Shown: positions 8,251 to 16,684 of the stretch, piece after piece
Layout of the letters: every line of letters begins with the position of its first letter
How positions within the stretch are numbered: the first letter of the stretch is position 1
Source of the DNA: DATDAW01 sp036524675
GTDB taxonomy: Bacteria; Verrucomicrobiota; Verrucomicrobiia; Chthoniobacterales; DASVRZ01
Reading direction: 5' to 3'
Length of the DNA stretch: 64,000 nucleotides
NCBI GenBank assembly: GCA_036524675.1
Contig: DATDBU010000105.1
Location: 1 to 64,000, forward strand
Position numbers and translations under genes: made by a program
Notes under the pieces: model-generated
The model's input: only the letters and a program-made list of their open reading frames with translations
The model's database searches: none
Told to the model about the DNA's origin: nothing

Positions 8251-11142
8251 TTATTGGCAGCTTTCGCAGACGCCACCATTACGCATCGCTTCGATGGAGC
8301 AGGCGATTTGTTCGGCTTCGCTGGCGGCAGTTTCGCGTTTTCCGGCAGACACTGGGGCGGCGGCACGCCGGTCGCGATTTGCACTATCGATCGCGCTCTT
8401 GTTGAGCGTGCGGAGGTAATACGTCGTCTTAAGTCCTCGTTCCCACGCCTCGCGATACATGAAACTCGCGGTCCGAGCATCGGCGTCGGCGAGGAAGAGG
8501 TTCGTGCTTTGAGACTGATCGATCCATTTCTGGCGCGCGGCGGCGGCTTGAAGCACCCACGTTGGTGCGATTTCGAAGGCGGTTTTGTAGAGACGCCTGA
8601 GGTGGTCCGGGATGCGTTCGACGGCTTGCACGCTGCCGTCGTAATATTTGAGATCGGCCAGCATTTCATCATCCCAGAGACCGAGTTCCTGCAGATCGCG
8701 CAGGAGATGGTCGTTGGTGCGGATGAATTCGCCGCTGATATTCGATTTGGTGTGGATGTGTTTGTAGGTCGGTTCGACGCAGGGTGTGCAGCCGAGAATA
8801 TTCGAAATCGTTGCGGTTGGGGCGATGGCAAGGCAGTTCGAATTGCGCATGCCGTGGCGGGAGATCTTTTGGCGAAGATCGTTCCAATCGAGTCGGGAGC
8901 TACGGTCGACGATAATCGGAATGCCACGCTCTGCCTCCAGGAGATTGAGCGTGTCGAGCGGAAGCAATCCACGATCCCATTTCGAGCCCGAAAAGCTTGG
9001 GTAACGTCCGCGTTCCGTCGCGAGGTCGCTCGAAGCGTTGTAAGCGTAGAACGCGATCGCTTCCATGATCTCATCATTGAACGCTACAGCTTCAGGCGAA
9101 TCGAAGGCGATTTTTTTGTCGTAGAGCGCGTCCTGCAGGCCCATTACTCCCAGGCCGACCGGTCGATGCATCTGATTGGCCCGGGCGGCAGCGTCGATGG
9201 GGTAGAAGTTCGTGTCGATGACGTTATCGAGCATGCGCATGAGCGTGGTGACCGTGTCCCGGAGCTTGTCGTGATCGGTCGATCCGTCTTCACGCAAGTG
9301 CGACGCGATGTTGATCGAAGCGAGGTTGCAGACAGCCACTTCGTCACTGCTCGTGTTGAGCGTGATCTCGGTGCAGAGATTTGAGTTATGGATAACGCCC
9401 GCGTGGTCCTGAGGGCTACGGACGTTGCATGGGTCTTTGAAGGTGATCCAGGGATGACCGGTCTCGAACAGCATTTCGAGCATGCGTTTCCAAAGGGCAA
9501 GGACGCGGATTTTGCGAGTCCAGATTTTGCCTTCGGCGGCCAGGCGCTCGTATTCCTCGTAGCGGACTTCGAAGGCGCGCCCATGGAGTTCCGGTAAATC
9601 CAGAACGTCGTTGGAGCGGAAAAGCGACCACGTGGCGTCCTTAGGCAAAACGCCGTCGGAGATGGCTTTGAGGCGCTTCATGAACAGGTCAGGAATCCAG
9701 CTTGCCGTATTCATGTTGTGGGTGCGACGGCGGTCGTCACCCGTTTCCTTGCGCAGATCGAGGAAATCCTCGATGTCGGCATGCCAGAGTTCGAGATAGG
9801 AGCAAAGGGCGCCCGGTCGTTTGCCGCCCTGGTTGACGGCGATGGCGATGTCATTACTCACTTTCAAGAAAGGAATCACTCCGGAACTTTCGCCGTTGGT
9901 GCCAGCAATGTGAGCACCCGCGCCGCGGATAGCCGTCCACGAGCAGCCAAGGCCGCCGGCCCACTTTGAGAGGTGCGAAAACCGGCGCCATGTTTCTGTG
10001 ATTTCCTCGAGGCTATCGCCGCAATAAAGCAAGTAGCAGCTGGAAAGCTGGGGGTGAAGCGTGCCGGAGTTGAACAGGGTTGGCGTGGAACTGCAGGCCC
10101 TGCGGGTTTTGTAAATGCCGTAAAACTCGATGGCGCGGGCTTCGGGCTCGTGCTCGTTGAGGCTGAGGCCCATCGCGACGCGCAACCAGAAGATTTGCGG
10201 TGCTTCGAGGCGCCGCTTGCGACCGGTGATACCGTCCTGATGATGGATGAGATACCGATCGTAGAGGGTGTGGATGCCGATAAAATCGAACTGTAAATCG
10301 GCAAACGGGTCAATCGCCGCGGCGAGTTTTTGCAGGTCGAATTTTGTCAGACGCGGGTCGAGCCGTTTGAGCTCGATGCCGCGCGGGATGTAGGCGATCA
10401 GCGCTTTGCGATGCGCCTCTTTCAGAGCTTGCGGACCATTGGCGACCTTCCATGGAAGCGTTTCTTCGTAAATATAAGAGAGCAAAATCCGGGCGGCGAA
10501 AAACCGGGAATCTGCATCGAGATCAAGCAGGGACTTGGCATTGAGAACAATCGTGTCGCGACGTTCCTCGGCCGAAAGATTGATGGATGTGCTGCGGAGC
10601 AGGCGCGCAAGCAGGTCTTCGTCGGTGAGCGTGAGCCGCTGGAGCCCGATGCGCGCGAATGAAATCCGGGCGCGAATGTCGGCAAGCTGTTCACGCGTGG
10701 CGAGTTCAAGCTGCGTCGTCGCGTGATGCTCGGCGGCAGCGTCGTGCATTTGAGCGGCAATTTCACGTTCCACGGCTCGTTTGGCGCGATACTTACCGTA
10801 GGCGAGCGCGACTCTGGCGTGGCCAAGATCAATCAGCGTCTCTTCAACGAGGTCTTGAATGTGCTCGATGTGAACAAAAACAGGGCGCTCCCGGTGCATG
10901 CGAGCTTCGATTTCGGCCTGGACCTGATGTCCGATTTCTTCATCCTGTCCCTCAGCGAAGCAGGCTGCGGCGACCGCTCGGGCGATTTTGTGTCCAAGCC
11001 ACGGAACAACGCGGGGCTTTCCCGACGTGTCGCCCGGTAAGTCGCGCCGGATGACCTGCGGAAATTCTGCAACGCCGATATCGGGGAGTTCGTTGCTCAG
11101 CGCGAATGGGGCAGGGGGAAAGGGCGAGGACGTGGATTGCAT
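8251..11142 (-). CDS. nrdA: Ribonucleoside-diphosphate reductase, alpha subunit (class I)
   Basis: 963 residues. An ATP-cone allosteric domain lies at about 45-135 (RAVAAACFAEG through KYRAKRAVERE). The catalytic barrel carries SSCYLL, NLCTEITLNTS and PTATISNILGCTPCVEPTY. A C-terminal CESC pair (Cys959/Cys962) re-reduces the active site. The enzyme makes dNDPs from NDPs in the cytoplasm, using the radical cofactor of NrdB. It is transcribed from its own promoter region, which carries two NrdR boxes and is separated from nrdB by dcd and the mod genes. The ATP cone implies dATP/ATP activity control. Confidence 0.97.
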   Translation of the reverse strand: MQSTSSPFPPAPFALSNELPDIGVAEFPQVIRRDLPGDTSGKPRVVPWLGHKIARAVAAACFAEGQDEEIGHQVQAEIEARMHRERPVFVHIEHIQDLVEETLIDLGHARVALAYGKYRAKRAVEREIAAQMHDAAAEHHATTQLELATREQLADIRARISFARIGLQRLTLTDEDLLARLLRSTSINLSAEERRDTIVLNAKSLLDLDADSRFFAARILLSYIYEETLPWKVANGPQALKEAHRKALIAYIPRGIELKRLDPRLTKFDLQKLAAAIDPFADLQFDFIGIHTLYDRYLIHHQDGITGRKRRLEAPQIFWLRVAMGLSLNEHEPEARAIEFYGIYKTRRACSSTPTLFNSGTLHPQLSSCYLLYCGDSLEEITETWRRFSHLSKWAGGLGCSWTAIRGAGAHIAGTNGESSGVIPFLKVSNDIAIAVNQGGKRPGALCSYLELWHADIEDFLDLRKETGDDRRRTHNMNTASWIPDLFMKRLKAISDGVLPKDATWSLFRSNDVLDLPELHGRAFEVRYEEYERLAAEGKIWTRKIRVLALWKRMLEMLFETGHPWITFKDPCNVRSPQDHAGVIHNSNLCTEITLNTSSDEVAVCNLASINIASHLREDGSTDHDKLRDTVTTLMRMLDNVIDTNFYPIDAAARANQMHRPVGLGVMGLQDALYDKKIAFDSPEAVAFNDEIMEAIAFYAYNASSDLATERGRYPSFSGSKWDRGLLPLDTLNLLEAERGIPIIVDRSSRLDWNDLRQKISRHGMRNSNCLAIAPTATISNILGCTPCVEPTYKHIHTKSNISGEFIRTNDHLLRDLQELGLWDDEMLADLKYYDGSVQAVERIPDHLRRLYKTAFEIAPTWVLQAAAARQKWIDQSQSTNLFLADADARTASFMYREAWERGLKTTYYLRTLNKSAIDSANRDRRAAAPVSAGKRETAASEAEQIACSIEAMRNGGVCESCQ

Positions 11143-11222
11143 AGCGAATTGGTTCTTTTGTTTGCAGCTGCCGGATCCGGAGAGGTATGGTTCGAGCGGG
11201 ACTTCGCCAAATCACACGCGGA

Positions 11223-11270
11223 CCACAATATGCAGTGGTTGTCGGATTTTGGCTCCACAAAATACAGTGC
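11223..11270. promoter_or_regulatory. Tandem NrdR boxes upstream of nrdA
   Basis: Two 16-bp NrdR-box-like sequences: CCACAATATGCAGTGG (11223-11238) and CCACAAAATACAGTGC (11255-11270). Their centres are 32 bp apart, about three helical turns, which is the known geometry for NrdR. They sit 81-128 bp before the nrdA start. NrdR represses nrd genes when dATP is high. Confidence 0.75.
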
Positions 11271-11309
11271 TTTTGGATCAAAACGTCAAGCAGTGTTTTC
11301 GCCAAAAAT

Positions 11310-11981
11310 CTACCGCGTCACTGCCACTCGAACGTTGCGTTGGAGCAGATAAATGAGGCTCAAAATGATAAAAGAAATCACCACCAGCAATAACGCGGTG
11401 CGCGTCGCTGTGGCGTAATCCAAGCTTTCCACAGCGTCGTAGATCGACACGGAAATCGTCCGCGTTTCGCCAGCGATGTTCCCGCCGACCATCAATACGA
11501 CCCCGAACTCGCCCAGAGTGTGTGCAAAACTCAGCACGACGCCGCTCAGCAACCCTGGCCACGCGAGTGGGATGGTGACCCGTCGAAACGTTCGCCACGG
11601 TGTGGCTCCGGCGGCCCACGCGGCCTGGACCAATTCCGCGCTCACTCCTCGAAATGCCGCTACGAAAGGCTGCACCGCAAAAGGCAAGCTATACAATGCG
11701 GACGCAACAACCAATCCCATAAAAGTAAATGGCAGCGGATAGTCGAGAACGTCTTCAAAAAAACGTCCTACCGGGCTGCGCGGTCCGAGCGCGACGAGAA
11801 CGTAAAAACCGATCACCGTGGGGGGCAATACGATCGGCAACGCGACGACAGCCTCCACGAAAAGGCGTCCACGCCACGCCGTCGTTGCGAGCCACCATGC
11901 CAACGGCACTCCGATGACGAGTAAAACCAACGATGTAACCAGCGCCAGTTTTGTCGTGAGCCAGAGTGCGGTCCAATCCAT
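11310..11981 (-). CDS. modB: Molybdate ABC transporter permease
   Basis: 223 residues, the usual ModB length, with about five transmembrane helices. The ATPase-docking loop is AAWAAGATPWRTFRRVTIPL (about 120-140). The start is 6 bp after the modA stop, so translation is likely coupled. The protein forms the molybdate channel in the inner membrane. No modC ATPase gene follows: after the stop come the NrdR boxes and nrdA. The ATPase must come from elsewhere or be shared. Confidence 0.93.
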   Translation of the reverse strand: MDWTALWLTTKLALVTSLVLLVIGVPLAWWLATTAWRGRLFVEAVVALPIVLPPTVIGFYVLVALGPRSPVGRFFEDVLDYPLPFTFMGLVVASALYSLPFAVQPFVAAFRGVSAELVQAAWAAGATPWRTFRRVTIPLAWPGLLSGVVLSFAHTLGEFGVVLMVGGNIAGETRTISVSIYDAVESLDYATATRTALLLVVISFIILSLIYLLQRNVRVAVTR

Positions 11982-11987
11982 GGACCT

Positions 11988-12794
11988 CTATTTTGCAGGG
12001 GCGGGCTGGGGAAGGTCAAAGCCGTAAGCTTTCAGTACAGCATGCGCTTTTGCAGTCGAAAGATACTGTTTCAATGCAGCTGCGCCTTCCGGATTCTTCG
12101 CCTTTGAGAGAATGACACCCGCCTGCTCCATTCGGGGAAAGGCATCGAACGGCACCGACCAGTAGCGTCCAGCATCCTTCATGCTCGGTGACAGGGCGAG
12201 CGATAGCGCTATGATTCCGATGTCTGCTGCGCCGCTCTGAACAAACTGCGCCGTTTGCGAAATGTTCTCGCCGAGCACCAATTTCGGGCTCACGGCATCG
12301 TAAACGCCGAGACTTTTTAACGCAGCTACCGCTGCTCTGCCATAAGGCGCGACTTCGGGATTTGCGACGGCGATCTTATGAATTCCGGGATCGAGCAACG
12401 CCCGAATGCCGAGCCGCTCCACATCGATCTTCGAATCCTTGGGAACCCACACTACGATATGGCCGACAGCATAAGGGAAGACGGAATCCTTCTCCGCGCG
12501 GCCCTTGTCGACCAGCTGCGTCGCGAATTTTACGTCGGCCGACAGAAAAATATCGAAAGGCGCTCCGTTATCGATTTGCGAAAAAAATTTGCCGGAGGAC
12601 CCGTAGGTCGGTTTCACGTTGTATTGAGGATGTTCGGCACGAAAACCCGTAAGTAAATCGTCGAGCGCAAACTTCAAATCGGAAGCCGCGGCGATGAGGA
12701 GGTCCTTTTTTGCCGTTTCGGCGGACAATGAGGGGGAAAGTGCCAGGAAAATCAGCAGCCCAACAACGCCGGTGAAGGAAAAAAGCGGTCTCAT
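11988..12794 (-). CDS. modA: Molybdate ABC transporter substrate-binding protein
   Basis: 268 residues with a Sec signal peptide (about 1-25). The mature protein begins KDLLIAAASDLKFALDDLL and contains YGSSGKFFSQIDNGAPFDIF and LSADVKFA, the ModA oxyanion-binding signature. It captures molybdate (or tungstate) in the periplasm for ModB. It follows the modE-like gene on the same strand after 76 bp containing a ModE-box-like palindrome. Confidence 0.94.
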   Translation of the reverse strand: MRPLFSFTGVVGLLIFLALSPSLSAETAKKDLLIAAASDLKFALDDLLTGFRAEHPQYNVKPTYGSSGKFFSQIDNGAPFDIFLSADVKFATQLVDKGRAEKDSVFPYAVGHIVVWVPKDSKIDVERLGIRALLDPGIHKIAVANPEVAPYGRAAVAALKSLGVYDAVSPKLVLGENISQTAQFVQSGAADIGIIALSLALSPSMKDAGRYWSVPFDAFPRMEQAGVILSKAKNPEGAAALKQYLSTAKAHAVLKAYGFDLPQPAPAK

Positions 12795-12802
12795 GACGCG
12801 GG

Positions 12803-12826
12803 CGTTGTATCAAAGTGACTATAACG
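12803..12826. promoter_or_regulatory. ModE-box-like operator upstream of modA
   Basis: Inverted repeat CGTTGTA-N10-TATAACG, beginning 8 bp before the modA start codon. The arms and the 10-bp spacing match the E. coli modABC operator (CGTTATA-N10-CATAACG) with few changes. Its position suits repression of modAB by the ModE-like protein encoded next door. Confidence 0.65.
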
Positions 12827-12870
12827 ATGAAAGCTCCGAACACGGGTCCTTTGGAGTTTTCACCTGGTCG

Positions 12871-13227
12871 TTATTCCCTGAGCCAGCGCTTGAGACGGCG
12901 CCATGCGGGTTTTGCTGCGGTTTCGCTGGCTTGTCGCATCTCATGATACGCCTCAAGCACTTTCATGCCGGCCTTTGTCACCCGCGTGCCGCCGCCCTGT
13001 CGCCCACCGCGTGACAACTCGACCAGCGGTTCCGCAAAATGGGTGTTCATCGCCCGAACCAGGGCGAGTGCCTTCATGTAAGACATCTTCATCTCTGCTG
13101 CCGAGCGATTCAGGCTGGCAGTCTGCAAAAGGGACTCAAGCAACTGGGCTTTTCCGGGACCAAACGCGTCCTGTTCTCCGGAGACAACCCGCAAACGGAG
13201 TTTGACGGTGGGAACGATAAAAGACAT
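12871..13227 (-). CDS. modE: ModE-type winged-helix regulator (N-terminal domain only)
   Basis: 118 residues from the ATG at 13227; an upstream GTG at 13257 would add ten. It matches the ModE/LysR-type winged helix: LLESLLQTASLNRSAAEMKM, MSYMKALALVRAMN and GGRQGGGTRVTKAGMKVLEAY. The molybdate-binding MOP/TOBE domains of full-length ModE (about 260 residues) are absent, as in many short ModE homologues. It heads the modE-modA-modB run and probably binds the palindrome before modA. How it senses molybdate is unclear. Confidence 0.85.
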   Translation of the reverse strand: MSFIVPTVKLRLRVVSGEQDAFGPGKAQLLESLLQTASLNRSAAEMKMSYMKALALVRAMNTHFAEPLVELSRGGRQGGGTRVTKAGMKVLEAYHEMRQASETAAKPAWRRLKRWLRE

Positions 13228-13376
13228 CGGGGGTAACGGCTTTGACTCCACGAACACGACTGAAACATAAAATTCGCCGGCTGAAAACTAGAAACAGAGA
13301 CGAAACAACGCGTGTAACATAACGAGCGAACGTTGATGCCCCAATTCCTCCGAACAGAGAGGATGTTGTTCAGAAG

Positions 13377-13943
13377 TTAGGCCCGCGGCACCGTGATTCC
13401 GCGCTGGCCTTGATATTTGCCGCTCCGGTCGGCGTAGCTGGTTTCGCAGACTTCGCTGGCTGCCAGAAACAACACCTGAGCCAGGCCTTCGCCTGCGTAA
13501 ATGCGCGCGGGCAAAGGCGTTGTATTCGAGATTTCCAGCGTGACGTGGCCCTCCCATTCCGGCTCGAAAGGGGTCACATTCACGATAATTCCGCAGCGCG
13601 CGTAAGTGCTTTTGCCAACGCACAATGTGAGAACATCCCGTGGAATGCGGAAATACTCTACGCTCCGTGCCAGAGCGAACGAGTTTGGCGGCACCAGGCA
13701 GGATTCGCCGCGGATATCGACAAAGGACTGAGGATCAAACGCCTTGGGATCAACGACGGCGTTGTAAACATTGGTGAAAACCTTGAATTCGTCCGCCACG
13801 CGCAGGTCATAACCATAGCTCGACAGTCCGTAGCTGATGATCGGGCCATCGTGGTTCTTTCGCACAAGTGTGTCCGCAAAGGGTTCTATCATACCGCGTT
13901 CAACGGCCATGCGGCGGATCCAACTGTCTGAGTGAACTCCCAT
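13377..13943 (-). CDS. dcd: dCTP deaminase
   Basis: 188 residues, normal for the family. Motifs include ISYGLSSYGYDLRV, EYFRIPRDVLTLCVGKSTYA, RCGIIVNVTPFEPEWEGH and VTLEISNTTPLPA, the last with the catalytic glutamate. It converts dCTP to dUTP, the precursor of dTTP, in the cytoplasm. It lies directly after nrdB on the same strand (58 bp apart), a sensible pairing with ribonucleotide reduction and probably shared NrdR control. Confidence 0.95.
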   Translation of the reverse strand: MGVHSDSWIRRMAVERGMIEPFADTLVRKNHDGPIISYGLSSYGYDLRVADEFKVFTNVYNAVVDPKAFDPQSFVDIRGESCLVPPNSFALARSVEYFRIPRDVLTLCVGKSTYARCGIIVNVTPFEPEWEGHVTLEISNTTPLPARIYAGEGLAQVLFLAASEVCETSYADRSGKYQGQRGITVPRA

Positions 13944-13949
13944 CTCTGT

Positions 13950-14001
13950 GAATTAAGAATTATGAATTAAGGATTAAGAATTATGAATTAAGAGTTAAAA
14001 G
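13950..14001. repeat. AT-rich short direct repeats between nrdB and dcd
   Basis: About four copies of GAATTAAGAATTAT-like units in a row, filling almost the whole nrdB-dcd gap. It contrasts sharply with the GC-rich coding DNA on both sides. No hairpin with a T tract is formed. Confidence 0.6.
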
Positions 14002-15153
14002 TTAGATCAAATCGTCTTCGTTGGCGTTTTGAACGCTGCCACCGGTCTGGTATTCGGTGACGCGCGTCTCGAAGAAGTTTTTCTCCTTGCGCAGAAAAAT
14101 CACTTCATCGAGCCAGGGAAATGGGTTCGTTTTGATTTGAGACAACGTGGGAAGTCCCAATCCGGCGAGACGACGGTCGGCATTGTATTCGACATAATCC
14201 AAAAAATCCCGCTGAGTCATCCCAACGCCGTCTTCGGGCAGGCAGTCCCGGACGAATTCCTTTTCCAGTTCCACGCCCTGACGCATGAATTCGACCAGAT
14301 CCGTCCGGAATGCTGGAGTCCAGATATCGGGGTTTTCTTCGATGAGCTGAGTCAGAAGATAGCGGCCGAGGGCGATGTGATTCGATTCATCCCGCAGGGT
14401 GTATTGGAACATCTGGCCGATGCCGGTCATTTTGTTCTGACGATGCAGCGACAGGATCATCGCAAACAGGGCGTAGAATTGCGTCCCTTCCATGACTTGC
14501 GTGATCCCGAAAATCGCTTTCGCAAACTTCTGTTTGTTCGGTGTTTGCGTAAGATCGACGCCCATTTTCAGCTCCGGCATTTCGTGGGTGATGAACGCAT
14601 TTTTCCGTTGCACACTTGGGATATCACTGAACTTCGCAGTCACTTCGTCGAGGTCGATGTTCAAGCTGCCTATGATGTGGAGCAGCGAATCCATGTGAAT
14701 CGATTCCTCTGCGATGTGACGCAGCGCTGCGTGCTTCAACTCGGCGGCGGTCAGGTTGTCCTCAATCACATGCAACACGGAGTCACCGACAATCCCTTCC
14801 GCGGCTGAAAAGTAGCCGACACCCATCTCGATAATCCAGCGTTCCTTTGCCGAGAGCGCATTGGTGTTCCACTGGCTGCAATCCTTCGTCATATCGATGA
14901 CGTCCGGTTCCCAGTGGTTGGCTTTCATCTGCTTATAGATGCGGTACGCCTCGTGGTACTTGAGCGGCAGCACATTTAGTTCGGCAGAACGGAAGCCATT
15001 GATGACGCGTTTTCCGGCGAGACGCTCGCGCGCCTTGGCCTTGTTCAGGCGAAATGTTTTGCCTCCGAGCCGATGGACGACGTAGTCACCTTCCTCAGAG
15101 GCGGAAAACTCGAGATCGGCGGTCGAGGGCTCGGAAAAAGTCGGGGCGGGCAT
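14002..15153 (-). CDS. nrdB: Ribonucleoside-diphosphate reductase, beta subunit, class Ic-like (no radical tyrosine)
   Basis: 383 residues. The six metal ligands align as Glu119, Glu150, His153, Glu222, Glu256 and His259 (ESIH and RDESNH motifs). The residue seven after Glu150, where standard NrdB has the radical tyrosine, is Leu157 (ESIHMDSLLHI). The first ligand is Glu rather than Asp. Both features match the Chlamydia-type class Ic subunit, which uses a Mn(IV)/Fe(III) cofactor instead of a tyrosyl radical. It pairs with the NrdA encoded 2.9 kb downstream and carries NrdR boxes upstream. Confidence 0.94.
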   Translation of the reverse strand: MPAPTFSEPSTADLEFSASEEGDYVVHRLGGKTFRLNKAKARERLAGKRVINGFRSAELNVLPLKYHEAYRIYKQMKANHWEPDVIDMTKDCSQWNTNALSAKERWIIEMGVGYFSAAEGIVGDSVLHVIEDNLTAAELKHAALRHIAEESIHMDSLLHIIGSLNIDLDEVTAKFSDIPSVQRKNAFITHEMPELKMGVDLTQTPNKQKFAKAIFGITQVMEGTQFYALFAMILSLHRQNKMTGIGQMFQYTLRDESNHIALGRYLLTQLIEENPDIWTPAFRTDLVEFMRQGVELEKEFVRDCLPEDGVGMTQRDFLDYVEYNADRRLAGLGLPTLSQIKTNPFPWLDEVIFLRKEKNFFETRVTEYQTGGSVQNANEDDLI

Positions 15154-15182
15154 GGGATCAAGGAATTGGAATCAAGGGAGAA

Positions 15183-15229
15183 CCACAATATATGGTGTTT
15201 TGAAATTGAGAAGCGTCCATATGTAGCGG
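15183..15229. promoter_or_regulatory. NrdR boxes upstream of nrdB
   Basis: Box one CCACAATATATGGTGT (15183-15198) is strong. Box two CGTCCATATGTAGCGG (15214-15229) is weaker. Their centres are 31 bp apart, the expected NrdR geometry, and they lie 30-76 bp before the nrdB start. The same arrangement is found before nrdA. Confidence 0.7.
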
Positions 15230-15230
15230 A

Positions 15231-15627
15231 TGAAACGGGTGTGTCCAGTTTTCTTCGTATTTTTCTCCACCGGCTTGTTGCCCGCTGCGAGCATTTTCGG
15301 GAGGCAGAATCTTCTTCTTGACGCTTTGCCGTCGAACCGCCAGGTTTGGCGCTCAAACGCAGTCATGAAATTCGCCGCGACCGTCCATTGCCAGTCTTCT
15401 AAAACCGCCCTCCAGGCTGGTGGCATGGTGCGCATCGTCAACACCGTTAATAAACCGGTCTTTATCCGTTGGGGCAGCCGGCACGGTGCGGTTTCAGAAT
15501 AGCGAAAGAATAACGCATTATTTCGATTTTTAGAGAAACCCACCGCCGAAGGCAAAGGCAGTGGGTTTTTTGTTGAAGCCTACTGCTGGAGAAAGCGAGC
15601 GGAATAAACCGCCAAGCAACAAAGAGT
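15231..15627. other. Intergenic stretch with a possible small transcript
   Basis: Nearly 400 bp without a convincing gene. On the plus strand there is a possible 45-codon ORF (15366-15502: MKFAATVHCQSSKTALQAGG and onwards) with no known family. It lies before a plus-strand terminator at 15536-15571 that otherwise has no gene to serve. A small RNA or small protein is possible. I recognise no known RNA family. Confidence 0.25.
15536..15571 (+). terminator. Rho-independent terminator
   Basis: Stem AACCCAC (15537-15543) pairs with GTGGGTT (15561-15567). An inner GCC/GGC extends the stem and a run of six T ends at 15571. It is oriented for plus-strand transcripts. The upstream gene is unidentified. 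Confidence 0.6.
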
Positions 15628-15864
15628 ATGAACAACCCCGCAGAAGAATCGACGGACGAGCCGGAGCCGTTGCCGGTTTTGCATCCCCAACCAGAACTGG
15701 ACTCCGAACAATTCGAGAGATTGGTCCAGATCTACACCAGCTTTGGCCTCTCGCGTGGAAAAGCTAGCGCCGCTGCGCAGGCTGATTACCTGAACTCCAA
15801 CATCGTTGCCTTCCGGCGGCGGAATACGATGCAGGGCGACTGGTTTCTTTTCAAAGCCGCGTAG
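15628..15864 (+). CDS. Small conserved-looking hypothetical protein
   Basis: 78 residues starting MNNPAEESTDEPEPLPVLHP, with an AAAGAG Shine-Dalgarno-like stretch just upstream. An acidic, proline-rich N-terminus is followed by a helical part (EQFERLVQIYTSFGLSRGKA) and a basic end. There is no signal peptide or membrane segment. It is cytoplasmic by appearance and I recognise no family. Composition and codon use look like a real gene, and it lies immediately after a terminator, so it is probably transcribed alone. Confidence 0.5.
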   Translation: MNNPAEESTDEPEPLPVLHPQPELDSEQFERLVQIYTSFGLSRGKASAAAQADYLNSNIVAFRRRNTMQGDWFLFKAA

Positions 15865-15962
15865 GGCTGCGCGTAGGTGACGGCATATTTGGAATGCTGT
15901 TTGTTTCATTCCAAAAGCCGTCTGTCCCGGTTTGCCGGATTCAGGGCTGCCGGAGGAGAAGC

Positions 15963-15999
15963 TTGACAGGGGTACTGCCGGTCCTATCGTTTCCGATAG
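15963..15999 (+). promoter_or_regulatory. Candidate promoter with overlapping palindrome
   Basis: TTGACA (15963-15968), 16 bp, TATCGT (15985-15990). A perfect inverted repeat CTATCG-TTTC-CGATAG (15984-15999) overlaps the -10 region and could be an operator. It precedes the TPR gene by about 90 bp. Confidence 0.4.
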
Positions 16000-16085
16000 T
16001 CGTCAGTTGCTATCGCTGAACAGTCACTAATAACCAATCTGGTCGTGGTGTTTTGAACCGCGACCCAGATCTACGGAGTCCCACC

Positions 16086-16589
16086 ATGAAACGTCTGTTA
16101 AGCATTTTTGCCATGATCACGATGGCGGTTATCCCTGCATCGGGTGCAGGCAGCGGGAGTGCCGGCAGCTCGGGTGAGCCGGTGGTAAAAGAGGAAAGCC
16201 CCGCCGTTGTCGCGTACAACGCGGGAGTCGATCTGATGAAAGAAAAACGATTTGCTCAAGCCCAGGGCAAATTCGAACAAGCAATCAAACTGGATGCGGG
16301 TTTTGCGGAGGCGTACAACAACCTGGCGTTTGTGCTCCGCAAACAGGGATCAGACAACTTCAAGAAGGCGCTCGCATACTATAATAAAGCCATCCAGCTT
16401 AAGCCAAAGCTGGCCGAAGCGTACATGTATCGAGGGGTCCTTTATACGCAGATGGGGCGAAAGGCTGATGCCCAGGCCGACCTTGCCTGGCTCAAGCAGC
16501 ACAACCGTCGTCTGGCAAAGGAGCTTGAAGAGTTTATCGAAACCGGAAAAGAGGAGGATTATCTTTACGGCGCCACGAAGAAAAAATGA
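16086..16589 (+). CDS. Exported tetratricopeptide repeat protein
   Basis: 167 residues from the ATG at 16086, which has a CGGAGT ribosome site and gives a clean signal peptide (MKRLLSIFAMITMAVIPASG). A Gly/Ser-rich stretch follows, then about three TPR units: VAYNAGVDLMKEKRFAQAQG, AYNNLAFVLRKQG..NFKKAL and AYMYRGVLYTQMGRKADAQA. The C-terminus is charged. Such proteins act as periplasmic scaffolds; the partner is unknown. An upstream in-frame start (16053) would bury the signal peptide and is disfavoured. Confidence 0.8.
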   Translation: MKRLLSIFAMITMAVIPASGAGSGSAGSSGEPVVKEESPAVVAYNAGVDLMKEKRFAQAQGKFEQAIKLDAGFAEAYNNLAFVLRKQGSDNFKKALAYYNKAIQLKPKLAEAYMYRGVLYTQMGRKADAQADLAWLKQHNRRLAKELEEFIETGKEEDYLYGATKKK

Positions 16590-16684
16590 GCTCCAAGGGA
16601 TAGTCACTGAATGCGGGGAAAGGCTTGAAGGTAGGAAAGGGCTTTTGCCCCGACCGGGGTGGGGCAGGGGACCAGAACCGTGCA

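Noticed and set aside
8188..9384. 398-codon plus-strand frame
   Set aside because: Antisense of the end of nrdA, which holds the conserved catalytic motifs and the C-terminal CESC.
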